From the NCBI RefSeq assembly GCF_021730395.1, contig NC_069373.1:16448001-16512000 (forward strand): 64,000 bases of DNA, in the 5' to 3' direction. Every line of letters starts with the position of its first letter. Position 1 is the first letter of the stretch. The notes beneath the pieces are model-generated. The model was not told where the DNA came from, searched no databases, and was given only the letters and a program-made list of their open reading frames with translations. The DNA comes from Mercenaria mercenaria (Eukaryota > Mollusca > Bivalvia > Venerida > Veneridae). A program made the position numbers and the translations under genes. Positions 1 to 11,813 of this stretch are shown piece after piece.

Positions 1-1021
1 TGTGTATGCGATAGAGGCTGTATTTTTCAATTGATCTTCATGAATTTTGACCAGAATAATTATCTTCATAAAATCTAGGCCAAGTTCGAAAATGGGTCAT
101 CTAGAGTCAAAAACTAGATCACTAGGTCAAATCAAAGAAAAATATTGTGTATGCGATAGAGGCTGTATTTTTCAACTGATCTTCATGAAATTTCGTAAGA
201 ATTATTGCCTTGATGAAATCTAGATCAAGTTCGAAAATGGATTATCTGGGGTAAAGAACTAGGTCACTAGATCAAATCAAAGAAAAACCGTGTGTATACG
301 ATAGAGGCTGTATTTTTCAATTGATCTTCATGAATTTTGATCAGAATGATTACCTTGATGAAGTCTAGGCCATGTTCGAAAATTGGTTATCTGGGGTCAA
401 AAACTAGGTCACTAGGTCAAATCAAAGTAAAACATTGTGTATGCGATAGAGGCTGTATTTTTCAACTGATCTTCATGAAATTTGATCAGAATGTTTGTCT
501 GGATGAAATGTAAGAGGAGTTTGAATTTGGGTCATCTAGGGTCAAAACCTAGGTCACCCGGTCAAGGTAAACAAAAACCTTGTGTACGCAATAGGGGCTG
601 CATTTTACGCTGGATATTCATAAAATTTGGTCAGAATGATTGCCTTGATGGAATTAAGGTCAAGTTTGAATATGGGTCATCTGGGGTCAAAAACTAGGTC
701 GCTAGGACAAATCAAAGAAAAATGTTTTGTATGTGATAGAGGCTGTATTTTTCAATTGAGGTTGATGAAATTTGGTCAGAATGATTGCCTTGATCATATC
801 TAGGTCAAGTTTGAATGTCGGTCATCTTGGCTAAAAAACTAGGCCACTAGGTCAAATTGAAGAAAATACTTGTTTACACTTAAGAGACCACATGTTTGGT
901 CCAATCTTAATGAAAATTGGTCAGAATTTTTGTTTCCATTAAATCACTAGGTCAAACATGTTTACACTGTTATGGTGTGTTTCTCAGAAGAGCGACCTAG
1001 GGCCATCTTGGCCCTCTTGTT
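1..1021 (+). mobile_element. Tandem-repeat non-autonomous element, right end (5' cut by window edge)
   Basis: About six and a half copies of a 143-146 bp unit that starts near TGTGTATGCGATAGAGGCTG and runs through GGTCAGAATGATTGCCTTGATGAAATCTAGG and GTCACTAGGTCAAATCAAAG (each motif given in part). The element closes with GAGCGACC and GGCCATCTTGGCCCTCTTGTT-type sequence at about 980-1021. The same unit and ending occur at 6341-7131 and, inverted, at 35417-36532. It encodes nothing; the 71-aa frame inside it is a by-product of the repeat. It belongs to the class of tandem-repeat-containing MITE/Helentron-like elements (for example 'pearl') known from bivalves; that placement is inference from architecture. 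Confidence 0.8.
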
Positions 1022-1040
1022 CATAGATACTACTGTTTTT

Positions 1041-1819
1041 GTCGAGCCCGCTTGCGGAAGCGAAGACGTAGTTGTCCAAATGGCCAGTCGTTGTGTGTGC
1101 GTCCGTGCGTCCGTCTGGATTTGTTTGTCCAGACCATAACTTTGACATGCATGGAGCAATCTCGTTAATATTTGGCATGAATGTTAACCTCAGTGAGACA
1201 GAGTGTCATGCGCAAACCGCAGGTTCCTATCTCAAAGGTCAATGTCACACTTAAAGGTCAAAGAATTAATTCAATAATGACTTTGTCCGGAGCATTTCTT
1301 CTTCATGCATGGAGGGATTTTGATGTAACTTGGCACAAATGTTCACAACCATGTGACGGAGTGTCATGTGCAAGAACCAGGACCCTAGGTCTAAGGTCAA
1401 GGTCACACTTAGACGTCAAAGGTCAGATACAAGAATGACTTTATCCGGAGCATTTCTTTTTCATGCATGGAGGGATTTTGATGTAACTTGGCACAATTGT
1501 TCACCATCATGAGACGGAGTGTCATGTGCAAGAACCTAGAATTACTTCTTTTTGTTGATACTATAAATAGCTTATATTGTAACTTTTTTTATTTCTTGTC
1601 GTAGGGAAAAACCAATTTTGAGGTGTATTTTGACCTCTACTGGTAAGGATTTTTGTGTGGACTTAGATTTTTTTAAAGATTTACTTCCCTTTGTTGTTAC
1701 TATAAATAACTTATATTGTAACTTTTTGCAATCATTTTTCATTTGGCATAAATATTTGCCTCAATGAGACAGGGTGTCATGTGCAACTCCTAGTCTTTTT
1801 GACAGCTGGCGGGCTCGAC
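1041..1819. mobile_element. Repeat element with GTCGAGCCCGC inverted ends
   Basis: Perfect 11-bp inverted ends, GTCGAGCCCGC at 1041-1051 and GCGGGCTCGAC at 1809-1819. Behind the left end lies a GTGCGTCCGTGCGTCCGTC stretch. Then come about two and a half units of a roughly 165-bp repeat containing TTTGATGTAACTTGGCACAA and AGACGGAGTGTCATGTGCAA. At 1545-1740 there is a module with ACTATAAATAGCTTATATTG that recurs in two other elements (5390-5600 and, inverted, 62280-62450). No coding capacity. Confidence 0.7.
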
Positions 1820-1928
1820 ATATTGCCCGTGGCATCTAGTTTTTATATCTTTGGAAATGATCCATTTTATCTCTCTTTACTGCTCTAGATGCCAACTCTG
1901 TTGCTTCCCTATTGGTGGCAACTTTCGT

Positions 1929-2945
1929 TTTAGCTCACCTGAGCCAAAGGCTCATGGTGAGCTTTTGTGACCGCTCAATGTCCATCGTCCATTGTGCGTC
2001 GTCCGTCCGTCAACATTTTCTAATAAAAATCTTCTTGAAAACCACTGGACAGAATTACACCAAACTTTACAGAAATGATCCTTGGGTGGCCCACTTTCAA
2101 AATTTTTCAAAAATTTAAATTCCACACAGAACTCTGGTTGCCATAGCAACCGAAAGGAAAGACTTTAAAGATATTCTTGTCCGAAAATGCAAGGCATAGA
2201 GCCTTGATATTTCACATGTGTCATCATCTAATGGTCCTCTATGAAAATTGTTCAAATTACGTCCATGGGGTGAAAAGAGGCCCCACCCCGTGGGTCCCAA
2301 GTTTTACATAAACTTATATAGGAAAATTATTTCGATGTAAATGAGATGTGAAACCAAAATTTGTAGTCCTGTTTGGCGCCATATAACCTATACTGTGTTG
2401 GTGCGCCGTAAAACCCAAATAAATAAATAAATATATAGTATCATAAACCACAAGACCTAGGCCTTTTGGTATTTGGTATGTAGCATTGTCTTTTGGTCCT
2501 CTACCAAGATTGTTCAAATTGTTACCCTGGAGTAAAAAAGAGGCCCCGCCTCGGAGGTCCCAACTTTTACATAGACTTATATAGGAAGAAACCTTAAAAA
2601 TTTTCTTGCCTGAAACTGCAAGGCCTAGGCTTTTGATATTTCGTATGTTGCATTGCCTAGTGGTTCTCTACCAAAAATGTTCAAATTATTACCCTGGGGT
2701 GAAAAGAGGCCCTGTCCCAAGTTTAACATAGACTTATATAGGGAAAAAAATAAAAATCTTTTTGTCTGAAAGTTCAAGGCCTAGGCCTTTGATATTTGGT
2801 ATGTATCATTGCCTAGTGGACCTCTTACAGCATTGTTCAAATTATGCCCCTGGGATTAAAAGAGGCCCCGCCCTGGTGGTCACTTGTTATATGAGTTATA
2901 TGGGAAAAATACTTCAAAAATTATCAGATCATATTTCCTAGACTG
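1929..2945 (+). mobile_element. Tandem-repeat non-autonomous element, CCTAGGCCTTTTGATATTTG family, 3' truncated
   Basis: Opens with the TAGCTCACCTGAGCC / GGCTCATGGTGAGC hairpin and GTCCGTCCGTC stretch of the TTAGCTCACC elements. It then carries four to five degenerate units of about 170 bp with AAGGCCTAGGCCTTTTGATA, a CCTCTACCAA block and a GAAAAGAGGCCCCGCC block. The same core, inverted and better preserved, fills 50729-51897. The usual GGCCCTCTTGTT ending is not found, so the copy seems truncated near 2945. A SINE tail sits inside it at 2378-2437. Confidence 0.7.
2378..2437 (+). repeat. SINE 3' tail fragment inside a repeat unit
   Basis: GGTGCGCCGTAAAACCCAA followed by (AAAT)n is the 3' tail type of bivalve tRNA-SINEs. 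It interrupts a tandem-repeat unit that would otherwise run on, so it looks like a later, strongly 5'-truncated insertion. No tRNA-like head is present. Confidence 0.5.
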
Positions 2946-3049
2946 TTTAATTATATTTACCTGATGTACCCTGGTGATTACATGTCACCTTACTGTGACC
3001 TTGACCTACTGACCTACTTTCTTGTTTTTTGAGATACAGCCTTGAAATT

Positions 3050-3240
3050 TGGATGACATGTACAGTTTTGCTGTCTTGATTAATGTTTTTGTTGGTATTT
3101 ATTAAAAAGCAGAAAATTATAAAAATGTTAGAAAGATCACTAGCAGTTTCGGCACCAGTGGGTGTGTGCAAAAACAATTTTTCACAAAAAAAAGCTTGGT
3201 GACCCATTTTTTTGGTTCATTGTTTTCAGTACAAAATTTC
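3050..3240 (-). repeat. Dispersed repeat, inverted copy of 44660-44830
   Basis: Read on the minus strand, this shares GGGTCACCA(A/G)GCTT, GTGAAAAATTGTTTT, ACACACCCACTG and GAAACTGCTAG with 44660-44830 in the same order and spacing. A short frame of 86 aa runs through it by chance. Family unknown; no terminal structure was found. Confidence 0.55.
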
Positions 3241-4120
3241 CTATTAGATATGTGAATTTGAAAAAAAAATCTATGAATTAAAAAAACCCATACGAATTCT
3301 CTCTAGATACAAGTAGCAAATGCGAATATTAACACATTCGTAGGAAAAAAAGACCTAAAAAAGTGATGATCAAACACCTTTAGATATGCGATTCTACCTC
3401 AATATTATCAGCGGACAATAAACAATAAGACCATCTATCAAAAGTTTCGGGAATCCACTGTCGGAACCTTCCCTAGTGGCACAGATCGGGATTTGGCCGT
3501 CTGTTTGCCTCTTTGTAAATGCAAATGAGCGGGAATAAGAAAACCTTATAATTTGACTATAAAATACGACCAGCTAAACAGAGTAAAGTGGAAGTTTCAC
3601 ATATGCAATGCGCTGGACAGAATAGTTCTGGCAGAACTGAAACGCACTTAAATGCTTTGTAGGATTTATACTTAAAGCTCCAGAACGGAGTATGGTCGTC
3701 TGCGACCGTGAATTGATACCGTACAATTATTAGGACGGGAGTTAAACTTGTCTCCTAGAACAGAGCAGAAAAAGAGCTTATAAATAAGTTGAAAACAACA
3801 ATTTGAATTGTTTGGCTAATGTTTACAAAAAGTTAACAGTTTTTATCTAATAAAACAACTTATAAAAAGACATGAAATCACAAAGTTTGAAACCTTTTAT
3901 AGTCTAATAAATAAAAGGAAATGGCATTACACAGTTCTGAATATTCAACAAGCCTTGAATTCTTTCATGAAGCAAGCAGTAATTGAAACAGCCAACATAA
4001 CTGTGGAATAAAACTAAAAGTAATGCACTACTTGTAACTGGCATACCTATATAATGTGTAACAAACCACATCCTACGTAGTCCAAGCTTCTTCCTCTCTT
4101 GTTCTTCTATTTTCTGGTTT
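3241..4120. other. Unassigned AT-rich DNA
   Basis: No reading frame of note, no RNA gene and no clear repeat was seen. Confidence 0.5.
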
Positions 4121-5696
4121 TTAGCTCACCTATCACATAGTGACAAGGTGAGCTTTTGTGATCACCCTTCGTCCGTCGTCCGTCGTCAGTCCGTGCGTGT
4201 GTCCGTGCATCAACAATTTCTTGTCTGCACGATGGTGGTTTCATTTATGATTTTATTTTAACCAAACTTGCACAATACTTGTATCACCATAAGATCTCGG
4301 TTCCTTTCTTGAACTGGCCAGATCCCATTATGGGTTCCAGAGTTATGGCCCCTGAAAGGGTCAAAATTAGCTATTTTGACCTTGTCTGCACAATAGCAGC
4401 TTCATTTAGGATTTGATTTTTACCAAACTGGCACACAACTTGTATCACCATAAGATCTTGGTTCCTTTCTTGAACTGGCCAAATTCCCTTATGGGTTACA
4501 GAGTTATGGCCCCTGAAAGGGTCAGAATTAGCTATTTTGGCCTTGTCTTCACAATAGCAGCTTCATTTATGATTTGATTTTAACCAAACTTGCACACAAC
4601 TTGTATCACCATGAGATCTTGGTTCCTTTCTTGAACTGGCCAGATTCCCTTTTGTGTTCCAGAGTTATGGCCCCAGAAAGGGCCAGAATTAGCTATTTTG
4701 ACCTTGTCTGCACAATAGCAGCTTCATTTATGATTTGAATTTAATCAAACTTGCACAAAACTTGTGTCACCATAAGATCTTGATTCCTTAGTTGAACCGG
4801 CCAGATCCCATAATGGGTTCCAGAGTTATGGCCCCTGAAAGGGCCAAAATTAGCTATTTTGACCTTGTCTGCACAATAGCAGCTTCATTTATGATTCGAT
4901 TTTAACCAAACTTGCACACAACTTGTATCACCACAAGATCTTGGTTCCTTTCTTAAACTGGCCAGAGTTATGGCCCCTTAAAGGTCCAAAATTGGCTATT
5001 TTGGCTTTTGCAGCCATATAGAGACTTCATTTATGGTTTTATTTGATACAAACTTCCAAAATAACTTCAACAACAATGATTCTTGGATTCCATGACAAAT
5101 CAGATCCAAGCGTAGGTTCAGAGTTATTTTATATCTGATTACCTCCCCTGATTGTAATCAAAATGGATTTATATCAGTAAGTATTTATATAGGACTTATT
5201 TGAAATTTCATTATTGTCATTAGTTGGACTGAGCCAATCAGGGTAGATAACTATGGACTGATTTTATGTCAAAATAACCTCCCTTTATTTCAAATTAAAA
5301 TGGGTATATCTTCGTAACTAATGAAGATACTGATCTTAAATTTCATTTATGTCAACAGATTTATTTTGCAGATCCTTCTTTTGTTCGCTTACAATAATTT
5401 TTTTTTTAAATTACTTCCCTTTAACGTTACTATAAATAGCTTATTTTTAGTAACTTTTTTATTATTGGCCGTAGGGAAAAACTGAGACCACTTTTCTGTG
5501 GTATAACATGGATGGTACCTCCAATTTTAGGTGTATTTTGACATATCTGTACCTTGAAAGAATTTTTTCTTTTTGGTTAAATTTCTTCCCTTTGTTGTTA
5601 CTGTCCTTTGGACTTAGATATTTTTTTTGAGGACCTTCTTGTCCTCAAGTGCAATGATAACAGGTGAGCGATATAGGGCCATCATGGCCCTCTTGT
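4121..5696 (+). mobile_element. Tandem-repeat non-autonomous element, GAACTGGCCAGATCCC family, complete
   Basis: Starts TTAGCTCACC with a short hairpin and a CGTCCGTCGTCCGTCG stretch. It has five units of 165-175 bp, each with TTGTCTGCACAATAGCAGC, ACTTGTATCACCATAAGATC, GAACTGGCCAGATCCC and CAGAGTTATGGCCCC. After a degenerate stretch and the shared ACTATAAATAGCTTA module (5390-5600) it ends with CAGGTGAGCGATATAGGGCC and CCCTCTTGTT. Both ends are present, so this is a full-length copy of a family whose ends match those of the other TTAGCTCACC elements but whose core differs completely. Confidence 0.8.
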
Positions 5697-6340
5697 TTCT
5701 TTTGTCATCTCTAGCTCTTCGCTGCCTCGGCCTCCTTCGTTTATCTATGTCATCTGAAACGTACAACACTAAGTCTTGTAAATTAACCAAATATACGCAA
5801 CTCCTAAATGGAACTCCTTTTCTCGTCAAGAAGCCATAATATTCCAAATAAAATGCTTGTTTCACATAATCTTTTTTTCTATACACATGCATGTAAAAGT
5901 CTGTCAGATAGAGGTTGTATTTTGAAAAACTAACTGTTTATACATGATGATGTCTCTACAATATGATGTCGCTGAAATGGTCTGGTTACATGCTTCCAAT
6001 AATGGGCAATTAATTAATGATCATGTCATTTACAAAATAAATCTATCCTGTCTGTGAAGTTGTGGCAGTTATGAAATTCAGTTAATTGTTTAAGTCTTGT
6101 CTAACAAATCGGTTAAACCTAGCTTTTAAATTGAATTATCAACCTCGGTTTTGGAATTTCGATATCCACAACTCTGAGACATGGTAGATTCACTAGATAC
6201 ATTTTTAATTGATGCACATTAAAATAAATCTAAGGGAACTAATTCAGATCTTTATTTAGTACGGTATACAAGAGTTATCATGTCAAACACGCTACATTCC
6301 TTCCCTCTTAGTACAAATTATAATACGAAGGAATATTTTA
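5697..6340. other. Unassigned DNA between two repeat elements
   Basis: Nothing recognised; no frame over 92 aa and none with family features. Confidence 0.5.
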
Positions 6341-7131
6341 TTAGCTCACCAGTGAGTTTTTGTGATCGCTCGATGCCCGGCGTCCGTGGTCTGTCTGTCA
6401 ACGTTTAGCTTGTGTATGCGATGGAAGCTGTATTTTTCAACTGATTTTCATGAAATTTGGTCAGAATGATAACCTTGATAAAATCTAGGCCAAGTTCGAA
6501 AATGGGTCATCTGGGGTAAAAAACTAGGTCAAATCAAAGAAAAACATTGTGTATGCGATAGAGGCTGTATTTTTCAATTGATCTTCATGAAGTTTGGTCA
6601 GAATGACTGCCTTGATGAAATTTAGGTCAAGTTTGAATATGGGTCATCTAGGGTAAAAAACTATGTTACTAAGTCAAATCAAAGAAAAACCTTGTGTATG
6701 CGATAGAAGCTGTATTTTTTATTTTGTCTTCATAAAATTTGATCAGAATGATTGCCTTGATGAAATCTTGGTCGAATTCGAATATAGGTCATCTGGGGTT
6801 AAAAAGTAGGGCACTAGGTTAAATCAAAGAAAAACCTTGTGTATGTGACAGGGGCTATATTTTTCAATTGATCTTCATGAAATTTGGTCAGAATGATTGC
6901 CTTGATGATGTCTAGGTTGAATTCGAATATGGGTCATCTGGGATCAAAAACTAGGTCACTAGATCATATCAAAGAAAATACTTGCTTAAACTCGAGACCA
7001 CATTTTTGGTCCAATCCTAATGAAAATTGGCCAGAAAATTTGTTTTCATGAAATCACAAGGTCAAACATGTTTACACTGTTATGTTGTGTTTCTCAGGTG
7101 AGCGACCTAGGACCATCTTGGCCCTCTTGTT
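6341..7131 (+). mobile_element. Tandem-repeat non-autonomous element, TGTGTATGCGATAGAGGC family, complete
   Basis: Opens TTAGCTCACCAGTGAG, followed by GATCGCTCGATGCCCGGCG. It carries about four and a half 143-bp units of the family also seen at 1-1021 and 35417-36532, then CTCAGGTGAGCGACCTAGG and GGCCCTCTTGTT. Both ends are present. Confidence 0.8.
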
Positions 7132-7343
7132 AAGAAACTCTTATTACAGACAAACTTAACATATGTATACCCTACAAAAGTTTTAACTTTACTATGGTAA
7201 GCTTGATCATAAATGAAATATCTACTTCACAACGTTTATTGTCAAACGTTAGCTAATATAACACAGTCTGAAGCTATAACTCCAAAAGAATAGAAATTAT
7301 TTATGCGTACTTTTTATAACCATTTGGGCGGGGTGGGGTGGGG

Positions 7344-7506
7344 GAGTGATGCAGTGTAAACCTGTTTTACCTCGAATGACCACAATAACTACACAAATAC
7401 TTTATATACATAACCAATAATACGCATGAATACCCAGAAGTATAGCTGTGCTGTGCACAGTGTACGAAAATCTTAATTCAAATAACAAGAACGACGATAA
7501 ATACAT
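7344..7506 (-). repeat. Terminal direct repeat of the DIRS element (3' copy)
   Basis: Runs from GAGTGATGC to AACGACGATAAATACAT and repeats in the same orientation at 11814-11976, with the same length and about three substitutions. Confidence 0.85.
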
Positions 7507-7709
7507 TTATGTTTTCTTTCATTTCATTCAGACAAACATAAATAATTTATCGTACTAACTTTTGGATTTGAAATCCAATCCAAAATGGAAATACCAATAA
7601 AAAGAAAAAACACGTTGTAGGAGTGGTAAACAACAGCTTTACTAAATGCATCGAAAGAAAAAGAGCGGGAATGGTATCTTTATACAATCAACGGCATAAA
7701 TTAAACCCT

Positions 7710-8720
7710 TGTTAAATGCCTAAATTTAAAGAAACTGTTCTTTTTGTTTCATCGCTTTCCCTGATATACAAATCTTTAGCTTTGTCGGATTTCCATCTTC
7801 CGTGTTTTTTGACAAGTCTATCACACATTCCATGATTGATGGCTGAAGTAGCTCCCCCTGATCTAAAAGAATGCAAGCCAAATTTTTTACTGTTCAGCCC
7901 GATCAAAGCTAGATTCTGGTGCAAAATTTCTCTAGCTCTCGAATATGAAATTGCCGATCCTGGTCTCAAAACATAACAACCTTTCTTCTTGCAAAGACTG
8001 ACTTTTCTCAATAACAACTCATCAGAATGGGGATCAACTTGACCCATTTGTAAATATTTTTCTAGTGCTTTCACCGGACATGTATCACGATTTGTTCTTG
8101 CAATAACAACTGTGTTTCCCTTTTAAACTGATCTGTTTTGGAAGACGAAATAAAGACTATGAGCTGTCGTGCATCAAATTGTAAATCTGATCGCTTTAAT
8201 TTTATAACTTCGTCAAACCTAAGAAAACCGGAAAAGCTTAACAAAGACATTGCAATAAATCTCACGTCCATCAAATTAACATCTGATGAAAAGTGTGAAA
8301 CTATTTTTTCAAGGTCATTCGCCAAAATGGGTTCCTTAGGTACTGTCCGTTTTCCTATTTCTCTTAAGATACCATTTTTAATGTTTTTAATAAATTCCGA
8401 GGAGCAAGGATCATCGAATCCGGCTATCTTGTGTGCCCAAGAAATTGCATACAAAATACTATTAACCTTTAATTCTGAGGAATCTAAGCCGGTAACTGCA
8501 TGATGACAGGTATAAACCCACATGAAAATCTATTGCGGGTAAGGGTTTGAAATTGTACTTTTTGCACCATTTACAAAAAGAATTAAAGTAACACTTGTAC
8601 ATCTTTACTGTATTCTCTGCTTTCGAATTCAATGTGAACTTTTTTAAGTTATTATATTGTCCAAGTAACTCTGGGGGAATCTGTAATTTGTCCAATTTTT
8701 TCCACATGCCAACTTTAAGC
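7710..8720 (-). mobile_element. DIRS element part: tyrosine recombinase region
   Basis: The N-terminal SAM-like core-binding segment is recognisable (NTVKMYKCYFNSFCKWC). It is followed by a catalytic segment with LLSFSGFLRFDEVIKLK, carrying the first catalytic Arg, and then GLHSFRSGGATSAI (the HxxR box), HGRWKS and a Tyr in KDLYI as the likely nucleophile. In DIRS-order elements this enzyme inserts a circular cDNA in place of an integrase. Part of the fossil element; see its main entry. Confidence 0.8.
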
Positions 8721-9089
8721 ACATCTGTGAAATGTATAAAAGAAAAACAACGATCTAATGTACTTACTAGAACACATTAGTTGAACTGATATATACTTAT
8801 AATCGTTTAAGACCAATGAATATTCTCAAAATTTTATCAGTGTTATTCTTCACCACAAACGTTTTCGCCTAGCCGTTTATAACGACAATATAACGTCAAA
8901 ACACAAGCTACTATCTCAGACATAATAGATCTAGTACATTATATATGCATTTCTATGAATCATTGATTGTGTTCAATGCGGTTCAGTTTTTCTTTAAAGT
9001 TCATTTCTTTATACTAAGAAATTTAGTATAAAACATACTTCATCGCATTTGTATTTACCTTACTGATAAATAGGAGGAACCAGCCAGTT

Positions 9090-9750
9090 GTTACAACCGG
9101 ACCAAGACTGCGTGAAAGCGTCCACTGCTTCTGACTCGAAATAAAAAAATAATGAGTTGAACCTTTAACTTTCTGTTTTTGAAACTGGCGAATCTATCTA
9201 TGTCATGAGGTCCCAACATCTGATCCATAAACTTAAAAAACTCTGTTGAAACTTCCCACTCACCTGTGCTATGAATTTTACTAATATGATCTGCTATCTG
9301 GTTCTGTGTACGGGGAACCCACTGAATGTTTAAATCTATGTTCCACTTTAAGCATAAATTAAAAATTTCGACAGACTCGTGTTGTAACTCTAACTTGGTA
9401 CTGCCTGCCTGTACTATTTTAACACATGATTGTGAATCAGAAAACCATTTCACGGAACGATTTTTCAGAGTACTGCCATAAGCTCTTAAAGCGATCCTTA
9501 CAGCCCTTAATTCCCTGAAAGTAGAACTTTTTTCCTGCTCTTCGCAAGACCACATACTACGGAAAACTGTTTGCACAATCAACTATGTAAGAACCGCACG
9601 ATGTGTGACTGGCGTCAGAAAATACAATTGTCTGTACTGACTCATATCGTCCCCTTAATGCAAAAAGGTACCATGAGCATATGAATAAAGAAGGCACTTG
9701 GTACCTTTTTGCATTAAGAGGGCGATATACAGATAGGTTTTTGACATTCA
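9090..9750 (-). mobile_element. DIRS element part: RNase H region
   Basis: Shows the acidic motifs of retroelement RNase H in order: VFSDASHTSCG, FRELRAVRIAL and WFSDSQSCV, then the VPRTQNQIADHISK ending typical of DIRS and Ngaro RNase H. It lies directly downstream of the reverse transcriptase. Part of the fossil element. Confidence 0.75.
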
Positions 9751-9799
9751 ACTTATCTATTTTTTAACCAAGAAGACAATCTTGAAATGCACGGATGTC

Positions 9800-10790
9800 T
9801 ATGAGACAATTTGTAATGAAAATCCCAAGAATGTCTGGTCTCTTATTTCTTTATACAAAAATCTGGTCATAAGTCTAGATAGGTTACCTATAACGGCCAT
9901 CATTGAAATGATTTTACCTGTGACCTTGGCAAGGTTCCTAGCTGTAACAAAAGGGAGACCATTCAACAGTGATTTAAGACATTTCTGTAGATCTGAGACT
10001 CTTCTTTCTGGTACAGATATGCAAAAACGCTTGCTGTTCCGTAGAAGGCATATCCATTCTAATTCTTGCACTGGATACCATACAGATTTTTCTTTATTGA
10101 TAACAAAACCTGCCTGTTCAAGACTTACTTTCACAAAATTGGAATCTACTATTGTTAGTTCTAAATTTTTATTACAGCCCCAGCCGTCATCTAGAAACAT
10201 AACAATCTTAAGGCCGCGCATTCTCCAGTATTTTACCATTTCTCGTAATACCGTGGTAAAAATAAAAGGGGCACTACTGATCCCAAACGGTAGGACAGTG
10301 AAACAATAGTTCTTTCCCTTTATACTAAAGCCTAGAAATGTCTGATGAACAGGAAAAATATCTATGTGATGATATCCTTTGCTTAAATCAAATTTGAAGC
10401 AAAACGAGTTTTGACTGAAATACTCTAAACCTACTTTCCAGTCTTCAAATGTTATTTTTTCTTTCCAAATGTGCTTATTAACATTTCTTAGGTCCAAAAT
10501 TAGGCGTTTTTTGCCTTGTTTATTTATGGATACGGTCAGTGGATTTATAACATGCGGTATAAAAGGGACCTCAACAGCGCAGTTATTTTCTACAAGTTCT
10601 GATACTGCTTTTTCTACAAAATCCATATTTTCTAAAGCCGATTTATTATTCGGCGAAATTGACCTTTCTGGTATTGTTAGCAAAGGTAACTTGTAACCAT
10701 TTTTCAGTACGTCAATAATGTATTCATTACAGCCTATCTTCTCCCAAAAATGTAAATGTTTCTTTAGACGCCCTTTGACGCTATCAACTG
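9800..10790 (-). mobile_element. DIRS element part: reverse transcriptase region
   Basis: About 330 residues with KKRLILDLRNVNKHIW, FKFDLSKGYHHIDI, FTVLPFGISSAPFIFT and the catalytic box VMFLDDGWG. The FLDDG form and the LPFGxSSAP box match Ngaro/DIRS reverse transcriptases rather than those of LINEs, which have YADD as in the copy at 60-61 kb. Part of the fossil element. Confidence 0.85.
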
Positions 10791-10899
10791 ACAAATTTGA
10801 ATGTTTGTGAAAATCTGACTCTTACATTTCAAAAAAATCTTTGTAACAAAAATATATATCTAAATACTTATCATTTACTGATGGGGATTCCAGCATTGT

Positions 10900-11810
10900 C
10901 TCGCTCGGGCTTGTTGACGTCGACGCCACCATAGGAACGTCTCCCGGAACCAAGGAACTGTTTACAGTCACGGCGGAAATGTCCTTTGTAGCCGCAGGCA
11001 AAACAGATGTCTTGTGGGGTAGCTCTTCTCTTCTCTGGCCTCAAAAAAGCTGAAAGTTGGTGCGTTGGGGCAAACTGTAGTCCACTCCAGCATTACTCGT
11101 AGTTGAGGGTTTATTGTACATGAAAGGAAAAGGATTAGGGTTATAAGGATGATATCTGTTCGGCTTCGAAGTAGCTGTCTTAACCTTTTTGGCGGCCCTA
11201 GATTCCGCCTGTCTGATTTTCTTCTCGTCATCGCTATCGGTACCGAGTACCGGTTTCTCATATTCAGAGACTGTGGCCCAGCCCCCGGGGGAACCGTCGG
11301 CTATCTGTATCAGCTTATTTCTGTGTCTTAATTTATCTATAAGCTCCTTAACCTCTGCTTTTAGAAACTCGGGTTGAGACAGCTGCTTCGATACATATTC
11401 TAAACCTTCCAAAATGTCTGTATTAAATTCAAACTGAATTTTGTGAGATTCTTTATTTAATTTTACTTTCTTATCTCTGGCTACTTTTTGCGTAGGCGCA
11501 GTAATTTCGTTTTTCAGCTGCGATAACTGTGAGTCCAAATACGTTCTAAAAAGATCAAACGCCTCAAAAGCTTCGTTCCTATCCCCCGGGGACTTACCTC
11601 TAGTACTTTGTGCTGAACTGTTGGCCTGTGGGTTGCGGTACTGAGGGTCCCTAGTCGGTGAATTATGTCCACTGTCTCTTCTATCCCGTGGAGAATCTCT
11701 TGCAGAATCTCTCCAGTCTCGCAGGCTTTCACGTTCCCTTGACAAACTTCTGGAAGTTCTTTTATTTGACTTTCCTCTGTCTATGCGCTCACCACGCCCG
11801 TCGTTTTCCA
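10900..11810 (-). mobile_element. DIRS element part: gag-like region with zinc knuckle
   Basis: Begins with a basic, Arg/Ser-rich stretch (about 80 residues, many RD, RE and SPRD pairs) and a predicted helical middle. It ends with a CCHC zinc knuckle reading CFACGYKGHFRRDC. This order is usual for a nucleic-acid-binding gag. Part of the fossil element. Confidence 0.7.
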
Positions 11811-11813
11811 TTT

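Noticed and set aside
1-1021. CRISPR-like array (regular 143-bp periodicity)
   Set aside because: Repeats are head-to-tail without unique spacers, in a eukaryotic genome; it is a satellite-type core of a mobile element.
8138-8503. 121-codon plus-strand frame, and those at 9782-10309, 29490-30026 and 30539-30853
   Set aside because: Antisense shadows of the tyrosine recombinase, RT and exonuclease coding regions.
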